27,650 nt of DNA from a virus. This document shows positions 1 to 10,104 of the stretch, in pieces. The notes beneath the pieces were generated by a model, which made no database searches, was not told the origin of the DNA, and saw only the letters and a list, made by a program, of their open reading frames with translations. The stretch lies in IMG/VR virus record IMGVR_UViG_3300030104_004030, positions 1 to 27,650 of that record. One strand, 5' to 3'. The number at the start of each line of letters is the position of its first letter. The stretch's first letter is position 1. The position numbers and the translations under genes are program-made.

Positions 1-1212
1 AAGCTTGTCCATGCCGAGACTGGCGAGCTTGTTGTCCCAAAAGCTCTTATTGAGAACAACCCTGAGTTAAGAGATTCTATCTTTGGTCATTTGAAGGACA
101 TGGGTATTGAAGACCCAGAGAGATATGTTGTTGGATCACGGGCAAACTCTATAAACCCTGACACTGGTTTGCCTGAGTTCTTTCTCAAAGATATATTTGA
201 TAAGGTTGGCGATGTAATAAGGAAAGTAGCCAAGCCTGTGTTGACTGTCGCAGGGGCTGTAATATTAGCACCTTTTGTTGGGCCGACCGCAGGGGCTTCC
301 ATAGGTGCGGGTATTGGCGGCTTGATACAAGGGGAGAGCTTTGAAGAAGCGTTAGGTAGTGCTTTAACCGCAGGTGCTACGGCTACTATTGGATCGGGCA
401 TCTCCGGTATGTTTGGTGGAGCGGGATTTACAGAGGGGGTTAAAGCAGGGTTTACCCCTGTTGGCGCCACAGGTATGCCGACTTTTGGTAAAATGCAAGA
501 AACTTTAGGTGAAATGAAAAAAATGTATGGCCCCGCAGAGGCGTCTGGGGGAGCAAGTGGTGCCGCCGGAGGAACAGGAGAACAGTCAACGTTTAGTAAA
601 TTAATGTTTGGCGAAAAACCTACGCCGGATGCAATTAGCGCTGCAAGAGATAAAGCTTTTGAAAGTGCAAGTGCTAAAGTAAAAGCGTTAGACCCTACCG
701 CTACAACTCAAGCCACCAGTAAAGGTCTTTTAGCGGCGGATGCGGCCGAGGCTGCTTTACAACCAAGTTTATTAAGAAAGTATGGACCATCCGCAGCTCT
801 AGCGGCCACCGCAAGTGGTTTCTTTGATGCTCCTCCACAAGAAGAGTTTGAAGATCCTGACACAGGACAAGACCTCATAGATGCAGATCCTAATAAGTAT
901 CTTGTGCAAAATACTCAGATACAAGGGACTACCCCTCCGTACATGGTACCCACTCAATTTCCTTTTATGCCTCAACCTAGCCCTCCCGTAACGTTTGCGG
1001 CTAAAGGTGGCGATGTCTTTCCACGACGAAACGGTGGAATAGGCCCAGAGGAAGGCACTCCCGGTGAAGATAGTGTGAGAGCCATGCTGATGCCGGGTGA
1101 GTTTGTGATGACCACTAATGCTGTAAAAGGCGCAGGCGGTGGAGATCTTAACAGAGGTATAAACAATATGTACTCAATGATGAGAAACTTTGAAGCAAAG
1201 GCGAGAGCATAA
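1..1212 (+). CDS. Phage virion protein, glycine-rich, 5' partial
   Basis: The frame is open from the first base, so the start lies outside the window; 403 residues are present. An internal ATG at 91 is unlikely to be the start because the sequence before it (HAETGELVVP) reads as conserved protein. After a conserved N-terminal part (DPERYVVGS, then NPDTGLPEFF) there is a hydrophobic Gly/Ala-rich segment of small residues, consistent with membrane insertion or tight packing. The C-terminus carries a block around MLMPGEFVMTTNAVKGAG, a motif I associate with phage tail and internal virion proteins. The next gene starts inside its stop codon (TAATG), so translation is coupled. The exact role (tail, internal core or ejection protein) is inference. 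Confidence 0.75.
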   Translation, partial: KLVHAETGELVVPKALIENNPELRDSIFGHLKDMGIEDPERYVVGSRANSINPDTGLPEFFLKDIFDKVGDVIRKVAKPVLTVAGAVILAPFVGPTAGASIGAGIGGLIQGESFEEALGSALTAGATATIGSGISGMFGGAGFTEGVKAGFTPVGATGMPTFGKMQETLGEMKKMYGPAEASGGASGAAGGTGEQSTFSKLMFGEKPTPDAISAARDKAFESASAKVKALDPTATTQATSKGLLAADAAEAALQPSLLRKYGPSAALAATASGFFDAPPQEEFEDPDTGQDLIDADPNKYLVQNTQIQGTTPPYMVPTQFPFMPQPSPPVTFAAKGGDVFPRRNGGIGPEEGTPGEDSVRAMLMPGEFVMTTNAVKGAGGGDLNRGINNMYSMMRNFEAKARA

Positions 1213-2150
1213 TGGCTACTGAAACACAACAAGTCGTACAGAGAGAAGCCCCTGAGATAGAAGCCTATAAACTCGGGTTATTACAATCGGCAAAAGAATT
1301 AGCCGACCAACGGGTAGGTCTTCCAAAACAAATGGTTGCAGGGATGTCTGGTTTGCAGGATCAGGCTATAAGAACAGCCTCTCCACAAGCAGGGGGTATT
1401 GGTGGTTATCAAGCATACCTAGACGCGGCAAGAGCAAGTATGGCAGGAGTACCGGGCATGGTAACAGGCGCCGTAACGGATGCAGGCCAGATGTATGGTC
1501 AAGGCGCAAGTGGTGTAACGGGTGAGCAGATACAAGGATACATGAACCCTTATCAACAGGCGGTACAGGACGAGATAAACCGTTCTTATGATATACAAGC
1601 CTCGCAGGCAGGGTTAGGTGCGGCAGGCGCGGGAGCTTTTGGAGGCAGCCGAGCAGGTATTCAACAAACCGAAATAGGTAGAAATAGAGCTTCAGCACTC
1701 GCGCAAGCACAAGCTCAAAACTTTATGCAGGCGCAACAGGCGGCTGAGCGTGAGAGACAACGGCAATTAGGTGCGGCACAAGGCATAGGCGCATTAGGGC
1801 TGCAAGGCGCAAGCGCACTCGGGCAGTTTGGGGTGCAACAAGCAGGTATCGGTGAGCTATCACAGGCAAGCGCATTAAAAGACATACAAACACAATTTGG
1901 ATTGGGTAAGCAACAACAAGCTCAACAACAAGCAGAACTAGAGGCGAAACGACAGAGTGATCTAGCACAGCTTTACGAGCCTTATCAAAGACTTGGCTTC
2001 TTATCAGACATATACAAGGGCGCACCAACTTCTCAAATGACATTATCAAGAGCGTCTTCGCCTAGTGTGTCTCCGGCGCAACAGTTTCTGGGCTTGGGTA
2101 TAGCAGGATTGTCCGCGTATGGCGGTGCTAAACAGGCGGGGTTATTCTGA
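1212..2150 (+). CDS. Phage virion protein, Ala/Gln-rich helical
   Basis: A 312-residue protein whose ATG overlaps the preceding TAA by one base. Conserved-looking blocks are YMNPYQQAVQDEINR and, about 30 residues later, GAFGGSRAGIQQTE, both familiar from marine podovirus late genes. Between and after them the protein is very rich in Ala, Gln and Gly, with a long helical stretch (AQAQNFMQAQQAAERERQR) typical of internal or tail-associated phage proteins. The C-terminus ends in a small-residue hydrophobic segment (FLGLGIAGLSAYGGAKQAG). There are no enzymatic motifs. It lies inside the structural gene run, so a role in the tail or ejection machinery is likely, but the function is not shown by the sequence. 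Confidence 0.72.
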   Translation: MATETQQVVQREAPEIEAYKLGLLQSAKELADQRVGLPKQMVAGMSGLQDQAIRTASPQAGGIGGYQAYLDAARASMAGVPGMVTGAVTDAGQMYGQGASGVTGEQIQGYMNPYQQAVQDEINRSYDIQASQAGLGAAGAGAFGGSRAGIQQTEIGRNRASALAQAQAQNFMQAQQAAERERQRQLGAAQGIGALGLQGASALGQFGVQQAGIGELSQASALKDIQTQFGLGKQQQAQQQAELEAKRQSDLAQLYEPYQRLGFLSDIYKGAPTSQMTLSRASSPSVSPAQQFLGLGIAGLSAYGGAKQAGLF

Positions 2151-5100
2151 TGAGTCCTATAATGGGAATAAGTGGTTTTTTACCCTCTATACTCGAAAGA
2201 ATTACAAAGACGCGGGAGGATGGTTCTAAATTTATACCTAATAAACCTCAACCTTTTTTTGAAAGAGATTCTTTTGGTATGCCTGTACTGGGGGATCGTC
2301 CCGTAGAGGACTCTATTAATTTTTCTGGTGGAATGGGTATGCTACAACAAGGACAAATGAGTCCGTTATCCGGGTTGGGTCAATATATAAACCAAGAGTT
2401 AGAACAACAAAACCAAGGCGAAGTAGATGAATTTATAGGAGAGGTAGGCGATATGGCAAATCAAAGATTTGGAGTGGACTTGGGCTCTGTGGGCCAACGT
2501 CCGATGTTCATGGCAGGAGGCGGAGCCGCTTTTCCTGACTTGAGCGGTGATGGCAAGATAACACAAAAAGATATACTTATGGGACGCGGTGTAATAGAAA
2601 AACAATACGGTGGCCCCATTGGTATGCAAGGCGGGGGTGATTTATTTGCTGCTGTTACAGGTGTATCAATCGCTAAGTTACAAGAGTTACCTATTGAAGA
2701 ACAACAAAGACTTCTTGCCGTTTTTAAAGAACGCCTTCAAAATCAACAAACTCCTGCGGAAGCCTTGAGCGGGTCTTTACAAAATCTTGAAAGAGACACA
2801 GCCGTGCAAGAGAGAAGAGCTGCTAATTTAAACCAAAACGTAGATGCTAGAAGCCAACAAATAGAAGAACTTAATAGAAAAATGAAAATGCTAGAGGAAG
2901 GCGTTCAAGGAATGCAGATGGGTGGAAGCCCAATGATGGCACCCCCAATGCCCATGCCTGCCCCCGAAGCAGCACCGCCAATGGAAGCGGCGGCGCCACA
3001 AGAACAATTAGACCCAAATGTTGTACAACAAGCCCTATCACAAGCGGCAGGCGGTATAGCATCACTGGATGAAGCACAAAATTATGAGGATGTTATGAAC
3101 TCAATGCGGGGCGACCAAGCCAGTGTTGAACAAAGACGACAGGAACTCGCAGGAGTAGTTGGACCCGGTGATGCCGGTCAAACACCAGATTCCGTGTTGA
3201 CTTTGGTACAGCCTGTAATGATGTTGGCAAATGTAGATCAAGGTATAGGCGGTCTAGCACAAGAAGAAATGACACAACCTATGGAGGGTCCGATGGCGCA
3301 AGGCATAATGTCCACGGTTCCCGAGCCACCGATGGAGGCCGGCGGGACCGCTCCCGTAAATTTTAACAAAGGCGGTGAAGTCCGCCCTGTAGAATACTTC
3401 GCTCCTCCAAACATGAACAGAGTTGCAGGAGGTGGCAACCAATTTACGTTTAATAAAAATTTTCCTTACATTCCTACAGGTAATTCTCCAATAAATTATT
3501 TGCGTGTGACCGGTCTTCTGGGGTCTTCTGGGGATGATGATGCTGAGAATAAAGCTAATGAAGCTTTGAACGAAGAAAACAAAAACCCTGGCACAGGTAA
3601 GACTAGATTAAATCAACTTTTTGAAAACCAACTAGCGCTATATCGTAAAGTAGGCTTAGGTGATGATGCTGACCGCTCCGCTATGGCAGAGCAACAAAAA
3701 CGTATGACGAAAGCGCAAATGCTCTTTGATATTGCAAGTACCGCCCTAGCGTTTGCAGCTCCTATGGAAGGAGAGCGACCAGGACTTAGCCCGGCAGAGA
3801 GACTGGCTATGGCAGCACGGTCCACGCAACTACCTGAAAAGATAGGCGCAAGAGCACAAGCACAACTTCAACTAGAGAAAGAATCTGCAAAAGAAGAAAG
3901 AGCTATAGAATTAGCTGCCTTACAATCTGCTGAAACGAAACTTGCAGCGGAGAAAGCAGCTGCTGATGCAATAGCGTTAGCTAGCGCAAAAGCAAAGGCA
4001 GCAAGTGGCGACTTAATGGTTGCAGAGATCCCTGGAGGACAGAATATATACTTTTATGAAACAGGTGCAGATGCAAAAAGCGTAAAACAAAAGGTAAATG
4101 AGGCCGGAGGTGCTATTTATAAGGTTAGTTCTAAGCCTGCCGGTAGTACAAAAGCCTTTAACGTACAATTTAAAGAAAAAACTTCAGGCAAATTATCTCC
4201 TATTTTTGATAAGAATAGTGTAGACGGTAAAGACTCTATGAAGAAATGGAAGGAAAATAACCCAGGCGATTGGGTAGAGGGTAAGCCTATTACCATTAAA
4301 GAAGACGTAGACATTACTGACCTAGATTTTTTCAAACAATTTAATATGAGAGAAGAACAGTTTAATGCTCTGCCCAAAGAAACTCAAGATGTTCTACGGG
4401 GTATTCCTACTTATGGTGAAGCTTATTATAGAGAAAAATTTAAAATGTCTAAGGCTGAGTTTGATGCACTGACAGCAGCAGAAAAGAAAATCCTAGTTGG
4501 ATTGCCGGCTATAACAGACAAAGATTACTTTTTGAGGTTTGGATTTAAGCAGAAAGAACTTGAAGCATTAAGTCCAGAAAATCAAGCATTCGTGAGAGGT
4601 TTACCTGTCGTTACAGAAAAAGATTTCTTTAACAAGTTTAAGATGAAGCGTGAAGATTTTGAAGCCTTGCCGCTTGAGACAAGACAATACCTACAAGGTC
4701 TACCTGTGGTGACAGGAAAAGATTATTTCCAAAAATTTGGTATGGATCGGGAAGACTTTAATAACGCACCTAGTGAGTTAAAGAATAAAATGCTTGGTTT
4801 AGCTCCAGAAAGAGATATTAAAGTCATTGATGGTGAGATATATGAGGTTGTCGAGGGACAAGCCCCCAAGATTATCGGTGGGGAAAAGTTAGGAAAGCCT
4901 GCTAATATCAGACGATTTACAATAGATGGCGTTGAACAAGTCATAGACATTAATGATCCTAACTTTGATGCGTTCTTAGAAAGATATAACAAAGCTCTTG
5001 CTGATCCTAAGAGAACCGCAACAGTTAATACTGTAACAGGAGAGGCAACACCGAAAGCTTACTACCAGGATAATAACCTTTACATCAGTTATGACAACGG

Positions 5101-5875
5101 TAAGACATATACAAACGAAGAGGGTAAATCTACACCTATGCCAACAGGGGCTGTGCCACTTAGTGACACTACTACTTTTGATGTCATTAAGAGCACGAAA
5201 GTAAGAAAGAAAGCGGCTGCTGAATTAGCACAACTAGACGGACTCGTACTGAACTCCATTACAAATAGTGGAGTATCCGGTGACTGGAGTTCTACAAATA
5301 ATAACATAAATACTGGAGGAGAAGGTCAGACACGGCAAGATATAGTCGCCGTTAGGGATGCTCTTGAAATGGCTAGAAAAGGCACTGGTTTTTATTCAGC
5401 AATCACGGCTCTTTTGGATAATGCAAGTTCTGTAGTACCAAGTTTTCTAAAGCCAGAATTTGTACAAGAGTTCGGAAGAAATACACAACAAGCTAAGCAA
5501 TACTTGAGAGCCATACGAGTGTTAGGTCGATCCGCACTTGTTGTAAATAACAGGTTTCCGGTGGCTGAAATGGCAACAGTTGGCGTATTGTTCCCGGACC
5601 CTGATGCTTTTTTCCGTGATCCAACAAGTGAAGCTGATAAATTTATAGCTTTAAAACGACAAGCTTTAGAGGTGTACAGAATTAATCTTAGGGAGTTAAA
5701 AACAGGATTACCTAAAGAGTTACAAAAAGCTGTACAAGCTAATAACTTAGAAATAAAACGATTATTGTCTTTACTACAAGGCGTAAACACAGGTAGCACT
5801 GGCGGTGTGTCACAAAGCACCATAGAAAACATAAATAGGCTAGATAAAATAGCTGAAGAAGCGGCGGGGTTATAA
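2150..5875 (+). CDS. Giant virion protein with five 33-residue tandem repeats
   Basis: A 1241-residue protein translated from an ATG that overlaps the previous TGA by one base. Visible parts in order: an N-terminal region with an EF-hand-type loop at residues 130-141 (DLSGDGKITQKD); a coiled-coil-like stretch near 215-255; a Met/Pro/Ala-rich linker; a block containing GDAGQTPDSVLTLVQPV that I recognise from marine phage structural proteins; an Ala/Lys/Glu helical stretch near 570-620; five gap-free 33-residue repeats at 722-886; and a C-terminal helical region. No catalytic motif is seen. Position and size suit a large internal/ejection or distal tail protein. The repeat module could contact another virion subunit or the host surface; that is inference. 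Confidence 0.75.
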   Translation: MSPIMGISGFLPSILERITKTREDGSKFIPNKPQPFFERDSFGMPVLGDRPVEDSINFSGGMGMLQQGQMSPLSGLGQYINQELEQQNQGEVDEFIGEVGDMANQRFGVDLGSVGQRPMFMAGGGAAFPDLSGDGKITQKDILMGRGVIEKQYGGPIGMQGGGDLFAAVTGVSIAKLQELPIEEQQRLLAVFKERLQNQQTPAEALSGSLQNLERDTAVQERRAANLNQNVDARSQQIEELNRKMKMLEEGVQGMQMGGSPMMAPPMPMPAPEAAPPMEAAAPQEQLDPNVVQQALSQAAGGIASLDEAQNYEDVMNSMRGDQASVEQRRQELAGVVGPGDAGQTPDSVLTLVQPVMMLANVDQGIGGLAQEEMTQPMEGPMAQGIMSTVPEPPMEAGGTAPVNFNKGGEVRPVEYFAPPNMNRVAGGGNQFTFNKNFPYIPTGNSPINYLRVTGLLGSSGDDDAENKANEALNEENKNPGTGKTRLNQLFENQLALYRKVGLGDDADRSAMAEQQKRMTKAQMLFDIASTALAFAAPMEGERPGLSPAERLAMAARSTQLPEKIGARAQAQLQLEKESAKEERAIELAALQSAETKLAAEKAAADAIALASAKAKAASGDLMVAEIPGGQNIYFYETGADAKSVKQKVNEAGGAIYKVSSKPAGSTKAFNVQFKEKTSGKLSPIFDKNSVDGKDSMKKWKENNPGDWVEGKPITIKEDVDITDLDFFKQFNMREEQFNALPKETQDVLRGIPTYGEAYYREKFKMSKAEFDALTAAEKKILVGLPAITDKDYFLRFGFKQKELEALSPENQAFVRGLPVVTEKDFFNKFKMKREDFEALPLETRQYLQGLPVVTGKDYFQKFGMDREDFNNAPSELKNKMLGLAPERDIKVIDGEIYEVVEGQAPKIIGGEKLGKPANIRRFTIDGVEQVIDINDPNFDAFLERYNKALADPKRTATVNTVTGEATPKAYYQDNNLYISYDNGKTYTNEEGKSTPMPTGAVPLSDTTTFDVIKSTKVRKKAAAELAQLDGLVLNSITNSGVSGDWSSTNNNINTGGEGQTRQDIVAVRDALEMARKGTGFYSAITALLDNASSVVPSFLKPEFVQEFGRNTQQAKQYLRAIRVLGRSALVVNNRFPVAEMATVGVLFPDPDAFFRDPTSEADKFIALKRQALEVYRINLRELKTGLPKELQKAVQANNLEIKRLLSLLQGVNTGSTGGVSQSTIENINRLDKIAEEAAGL
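2537..2572 (+). other. EF-hand-like calcium-binding loop in the giant virion protein
   Basis: Residues 130-141 read DLSGDGKITQKD. Ligand positions 1, 3, 5, 9 and 12 are Asp, Ser, Asp, Thr and Asp, with Gly at 6 and Ile at 8, which fits the EF-hand/dockerin loop pattern. Only one loop is present and the flanking helices are not obvious, so calcium binding is likely but not proven. Confidence 0.55.
4313..4807 (+). repeat. Five in-frame 33-codon tandem repeats
   Basis: Residues 722-886 of the giant virion protein split exactly into five units of 33 residues with no insertions or deletions. The shared pattern is roughly T-x-KDYFxKFxM, then about three residues, then FxALPxE, then about six residues, then GLPV. 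Units 3 to 5 are closest to each other; units 1 and 2 are more diverged. The repeats are clear in protein but weak in DNA, so they are old and kept by selection on the protein. Confidence 0.85.
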
Positions 5876-5880
5876 CTTAA

Positions 5881-8800
5881 ATGGATATGAACGTACCACA
5901 AATAACTAATCCGTACCCTAAGTTAAATTATTCAAAAGAGGTTTTTGAAGAATCTTTACAACGTGCAAGTGACGAAGTAGCAAAAGAAGATTCTCCTTAT
6001 TACGGAATGAACGGAGAAACTCTTTTTGCTCAAACGGTAGCTAAACAAATTAGTAAATTTAACCCAGGTATGCCCGGATACCTTAATTATCAGGGTTTAG
6101 TAAACGGAACAGCCGGGTGGTTTGATACACAACCAGATTTTCAAAATGTTCCGCCTAATGAACGAGGTCTTACTTCACAACAAATTCTTCAATTGTTTGT
6201 TAGAAGCAAGGAAACAGGAGATCCTGTTCAACTAGGGTCTGTATTACAAGGCATGAAAAAAGGAGCAGCGCCAGGCGCCGCCGGGTTTGTTGCTTTTAAT
6301 TTAGCAGCGTCCAAAACAAACGCTTTGATGCAAGCTAGTCCGTTTACGGCGGTTCCAATTACCTTACCTCAATACTTACTTAGGGTGGGTGCGCCTTTAT
6401 TCTCAGGAACAATAGCCGCAATTGCAGCACAAACTACAGCAAGAAATATTCAAGACACACTTAACCCGGATCAACGTTTACTGCTACCAAGCACCATGAT
6501 GGGTGAGACTTTTGGACAAATAGGTATGGAAAACTTTCCTTATATTTTTCAACCTAGATTTTTATCTGACAAAGTAAATTTAGGGGGGCTACAAGTTCTT
6601 TCTGTTAATCAATCTGCTTATACACCCGTGAAAATGTCAAAAAGTTTGTTAACGGGTAAGCATAAAGTAAAAATTCCATTGGGCTTTAGGCTTACACGAG
6701 GAACAGAAAACCTTTTAAATAAAATGAAAGCTGACTCTAAAGCTAATCCTTTTAGGTTTTACACTGCGGAAACAGGGGCACTTGCGGCCTCTACAGCAGC
6801 CGGAACAGCTGCCGTAGAGGCCGGCGCAGGTCCGATAGGTCAGCTTTTTGCTGAAATGGGTGGCGGTGTAAGCGGCGGTATTCTTTCAGACCTTATTTTT
6901 GGTGGTGTAGCAGGCACTCTTAAAGGTGCTTATGGTATAGCATCTAATGTTTCAGAAAAAGGTTTAATTCCTGCTGTAACAGAAGTTTATAGAGGTGTTC
7001 AATCAAGAAATCAAAAAGATGTTGAAAATTTTCTTTTAGAAACAATTTATAAACAATTTGATGATCCGGAAGAAGCAAGAAATCATATTAATGAAATAAT
7101 ATTTAATTTGTCTGATGCAAATTTATCAAAAGCTTTAAATAAATACGCCGCGGATAATAATACGGATGTTCCTAAAATTACTTCCGGTGTGGCTTCAAGA
7201 AGTCCTATTATCCTAGGGCTTGAAAAGGCTTTAGAAGCAACCAGTTCAAATATTCAAAAACAGCGTGGTACAGCAAATGTTCAAGCTATCGAGGCGTATA
7301 GAAACGCAATTTTGGCTATGTACGCCACCGGTAATCCTCAACTTGTAAAGAAGGCAGCTGAAATAACTAAACAAGTGTTTGAAGGAGATTTGCAATCTAA
7401 TTTAGACAAAAGCAATACTCGACTTTTAAATGCTTTTACACGTTTAAAGGGCGGAAAAGATAATGAATTTAGTGTTGAGTCTTTATCCGAGCTTGGCTTA
7501 GCCATAACCAAAAACATAAAAAGAAATAAAATAAATGATACAGCCAGAGGTACAAAGTTATGGAAAGAAATTAATAGTGACCTCGAGATAGAATCCTTCA
7601 TAGACTTTGACGGCAAAGAGTCTGAAGTGCCTAATTTTATAACAATTTGGGATGAAATTTTTTCTGGAGATGCTGCGGTAGAATCATGGCAAGATGAGGC
7701 AAAAATAGTAAGTGCTTTAATTAATTTTACGGAACGAAAAAGAAATGAGCTTGGACTAAACAACGTGCCGGTAAATACCTCCGCTCAGGGGTTAAATACT
7801 ACACCTAAAAAAGGTCCTATGTTTAATTATAACAAGCTATTAAACGAGGCACAGGGAACAAAGTATTTAGATAATTTTAAAGAAGCTATGCAAAAAGCCG
7901 GTTTATTAGATGAAGCGGATTTAACCGATGATAACTTTATAAATAAATTAAAGAATGACCCGGAAACAATTGCTGCGATTGCGGAAATAGAACGACGTTT
8001 TGCTCCAACAAAAAGTGACATAAGCGCATTTGGTGGGTCTAGCCCGGCAGTTAAAGGCATGAGAGAAGCTGAGAAGCTTACAAAACAATTACGGTTAGCT
8101 TTGCTTTCTAAGAAAAAAACATCAGAAGTCACGCCTCCTAGTGCCGAAGAAGTTTTAGAGGCAGCCCCAGACGAGATAAAACCAGTAACCATTGGTGAGT
8201 TAATTTCTATGAGAGGAAAAGCGTTGGCGCTTGGACGAGAAAACCCAGACAACAGTATTGTGCAAGGGATTGTAGGAAAGTTTATTTCAGCTATTGAACA
8301 GGATATAGATAGTTTTCCTCAAGGTGAAAACACAGCGTATGATATTGCTAGAGCCTATACAAAAGCGTTAAAAGATGTTTACACACGAAGTTATGTGGGA
8401 GACATTATACAAAAACAAAAAGATGGTGGGTACAAATTTGAACCAGAACAAGTAGCTCGAAACTTAATGTCTGGTAATGCAGCTTATAGACGTTCATTAG
8501 AATTAGATCAAATGAACCAATTTGCATTTAACACATTTATATCCGCAAGTTTTGAAACTGGTCTTGGCTCGCAAATAGATGCAGTGAATCAGGCTAAAAA
8601 CGTTTTACTCAAGAAAGCAGAAAAAACAAAAGATAAAAATGGTTTTTACAATCTTAAAAAACTTCGTAAGTTTTTAGCTGAAAACAAAGAAGAATTAGAG
8701 GGTTTACCTGGGATAGAATACAAAAAATTTGGGGAAAGAATACAAGCTGTAGAGGGTAGTAATTTATACAATAATCTTCTTGAAACGGTTCAGAGTGCCA

Positions 8801-10104
8801 CCAGTTTACGTTCAACAAAAGAAAATATACTACGAATAATTAGAGCGGAAGCTTTTAATGAAGATGATCCGGCAAAAGTAAACGCTCAAGCCTTATTAAA
8901 ATGGACTCAAAAATCTGAAAACAAGTTGTTGTTAAAGACATTTCCAGATTTAAAAAAAGATATTGATGATATTGTAGGCGGTAACTTTTCAAAACTAGAA
9001 ATGTTTAAGCAAGCCGGGTCTTTAAAAAGAGATAGTATTGCAGAGAAAAAAGGACTTTATTCTTTTTACTCATTGTTAGGAGATAAAGACGAAACACCTA
9101 CAACGGTTATAGCCCGAGCAATAGGTCCTGTTGTAAATAGACCTATTAAAAACCTTGATGCTTTGTATGACTCAATCAAAAAGTCACCGGATAAATGGAC
9201 AAGTCGCACTACGGGTGAAGAGTTTACAAAAAAAGAAGCACGAGATGGTTTTAGAACCGCTTTTTTAGAAGCTGTTCTTTTAAATACCGGTGAAGGAGCG
9301 CCCAAACCTATAAACGCATACCGGTTATTGTTTCAAAAGAGAGATAGATCAGAATCAAAAATGTCCATTGCCGAGTGGGCTACAAAAAATAAATTGTTTA
9401 CTGAAAACGAAATGAAAAATATAGAAGAAATGTTTGCTCGTATGATTGAGTTTGAAGGCACAATTATGGCAGGACAAACAGGACAGGACGTACAGGGTCT
9501 TTTAGGTCAACTTGGACCAGGGGCCGATTTAATATTAAGTGTTCTAGGTTCTAGTGTAGGTACACGTTTTCAACAAATGTTTACGGGAGGAGGTTCCGGG
9601 GCTCAGCTTATCGCTGCCGGTAGAGGTGCCTCAGCTTTTAGAGATACCTATCGTAGTGTTATGCTTAACACCCCAAACCTTTTAAAAATGGATTTATTAA
9701 AAGATATTATTCAAGACCCGCAACTGCTTGTAACGGCGCTTAGAAAAGGTAAAAACCCACAAGAAAATAGAGCTGTTATGCAATATGTTTTAGATTTTAT
9801 GGCTAAAAAGGGTTACATAACCGGCGTACAACTACCACGAGCTGCCGGTGTCACACTAGAACCAGGCCCCATGATTCCCCCTGTTAGCGAGGAGGAAGAA
9901 GCTACCACTACAAATGTGCAGCCGATTACGCCACAAAATCAACCCGTACAAACAAGACCAGGACCGCCACCTTCAAACATATCTCAAGTATCACCATCAC
10001 TTAACCCTGTGCCTAATACGCAACCGGTTAACAGACAACGGTTCGCGGCTCTTTTTCCAGAAGACAGGGCACTTATTGAAGGCATAGGTAGTCTGCGCGG
10101 ATGA
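5881..10104 (+). CDS. Giant virion protein, putative internal/ejection protein
   Basis: A 1407-residue protein, the last large gene of the structural run, starting six bases after the previous stop. Most of the chain looks helical and charged. Three small-residue hydrophobic stretches stand out: near residues 170-190 (APLFSGTIAAIAAQ), 299-355 (Gly/Ala-rich, with GGGVSGGILSDLIFGGVAG) and in the C-terminal third (GQLGPGADLILSVLGSSVG). The end is Pro/Gln/Thr-rich and closes with RFAALFPEDRALIEGIGSL, a tail I associate with the last internal virion gene of marine podoviruses. By analogy with the T7 core proteins it may enter the host envelope during DNA ejection; this is inference from position, size and membrane-prone segments. 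No lytic transglycosylase motif was recognised. Confidence 0.72.
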   Translation: MDMNVPQITNPYPKLNYSKEVFEESLQRASDEVAKEDSPYYGMNGETLFAQTVAKQISKFNPGMPGYLNYQGLVNGTAGWFDTQPDFQNVPPNERGLTSQQILQLFVRSKETGDPVQLGSVLQGMKKGAAPGAAGFVAFNLAASKTNALMQASPFTAVPITLPQYLLRVGAPLFSGTIAAIAAQTTARNIQDTLNPDQRLLLPSTMMGETFGQIGMENFPYIFQPRFLSDKVNLGGLQVLSVNQSAYTPVKMSKSLLTGKHKVKIPLGFRLTRGTENLLNKMKADSKANPFRFYTAETGALAASTAAGTAAVEAGAGPIGQLFAEMGGGVSGGILSDLIFGGVAGTLKGAYGIASNVSEKGLIPAVTEVYRGVQSRNQKDVENFLLETIYKQFDDPEEARNHINEIIFNLSDANLSKALNKYAADNNTDVPKITSGVASRSPIILGLEKALEATSSNIQKQRGTANVQAIEAYRNAILAMYATGNPQLVKKAAEITKQVFEGDLQSNLDKSNTRLLNAFTRLKGGKDNEFSVESLSELGLAITKNIKRNKINDTARGTKLWKEINSDLEIESFIDFDGKESEVPNFITIWDEIFSGDAAVESWQDEAKIVSALINFTERKRNELGLNNVPVNTSAQGLNTTPKKGPMFNYNKLLNEAQGTKYLDNFKEAMQKAGLLDEADLTDDNFINKLKNDPETIAAIAEIERRFAPTKSDISAFGGSSPAVKGMREAEKLTKQLRLALLSKKKTSEVTPPSAEEVLEAAPDEIKPVTIGELISMRGKALALGRENPDNSIVQGIVGKFISAIEQDIDSFPQGENTAYDIARAYTKALKDVYTRSYVGDIIQKQKDGGYKFEPEQVARNLMSGNAAYRRSLELDQMNQFAFNTFISASFETGLGSQIDAVNQAKNVLLKKAEKTKDKNGFYNLKKLRKFLAENKEELEGLPGIEYKKFGERIQAVEGSNLYNNLLETVQSATSLRSTKENILRIIRAEAFNEDDPAKVNAQALLKWTQKSENKLLLKTFPDLKKDIDDIVGGNFSKLEMFKQAGSLKRDSIAEKKGLYSFYSLLGDKDETPTTVIARAIGPVVNRPIKNLDALYDSIKKSPDKWTSRTTGEEFTKKEARDGFRTAFLEAVLLNTGEGAPKPINAYRLLFQKRDRSESKMSIAEWATKNKLFTENEMKNIEEMFARMIEFEGTIMAGQTGQDVQGLLGQLGPGADLILSVLGSSVGTRFQQMFTGGGSGAQLIAAGRGASAFRDTYRSVMLNTPNLLKMDLLKDIIQDPQLLVTALRKGKNPQENRAVMQYVLDFMAKKGYITGVQLPRAAGVTLEPGPMIPPVSEEEEATTTNVQPITPQNQPVQTRPGPPPSNISQVSPSLNPVPNTQPVNRQRFAALFPEDRALIEGIGSLRG

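Noticed and set aside
1-6. HindIII site at the first base, suggesting a cloned end
   Set aside because: A single site at a window edge can be chance, and the reading frame runs through it normally.
4313-4807. Repeat block as DNA-level tandem repeat or recombination site
   Set aside because: Identity is at the protein level; DNA copies are diverged, so it is a protein repeat.
5392-5901. 169-codon open frame on the minus strand
   Set aside because: It lies opposite the end of a well-supported virion gene, has Ser/Leu/Cys-rich antisense composition, no ribosome-binding site and no recognisable protein features.
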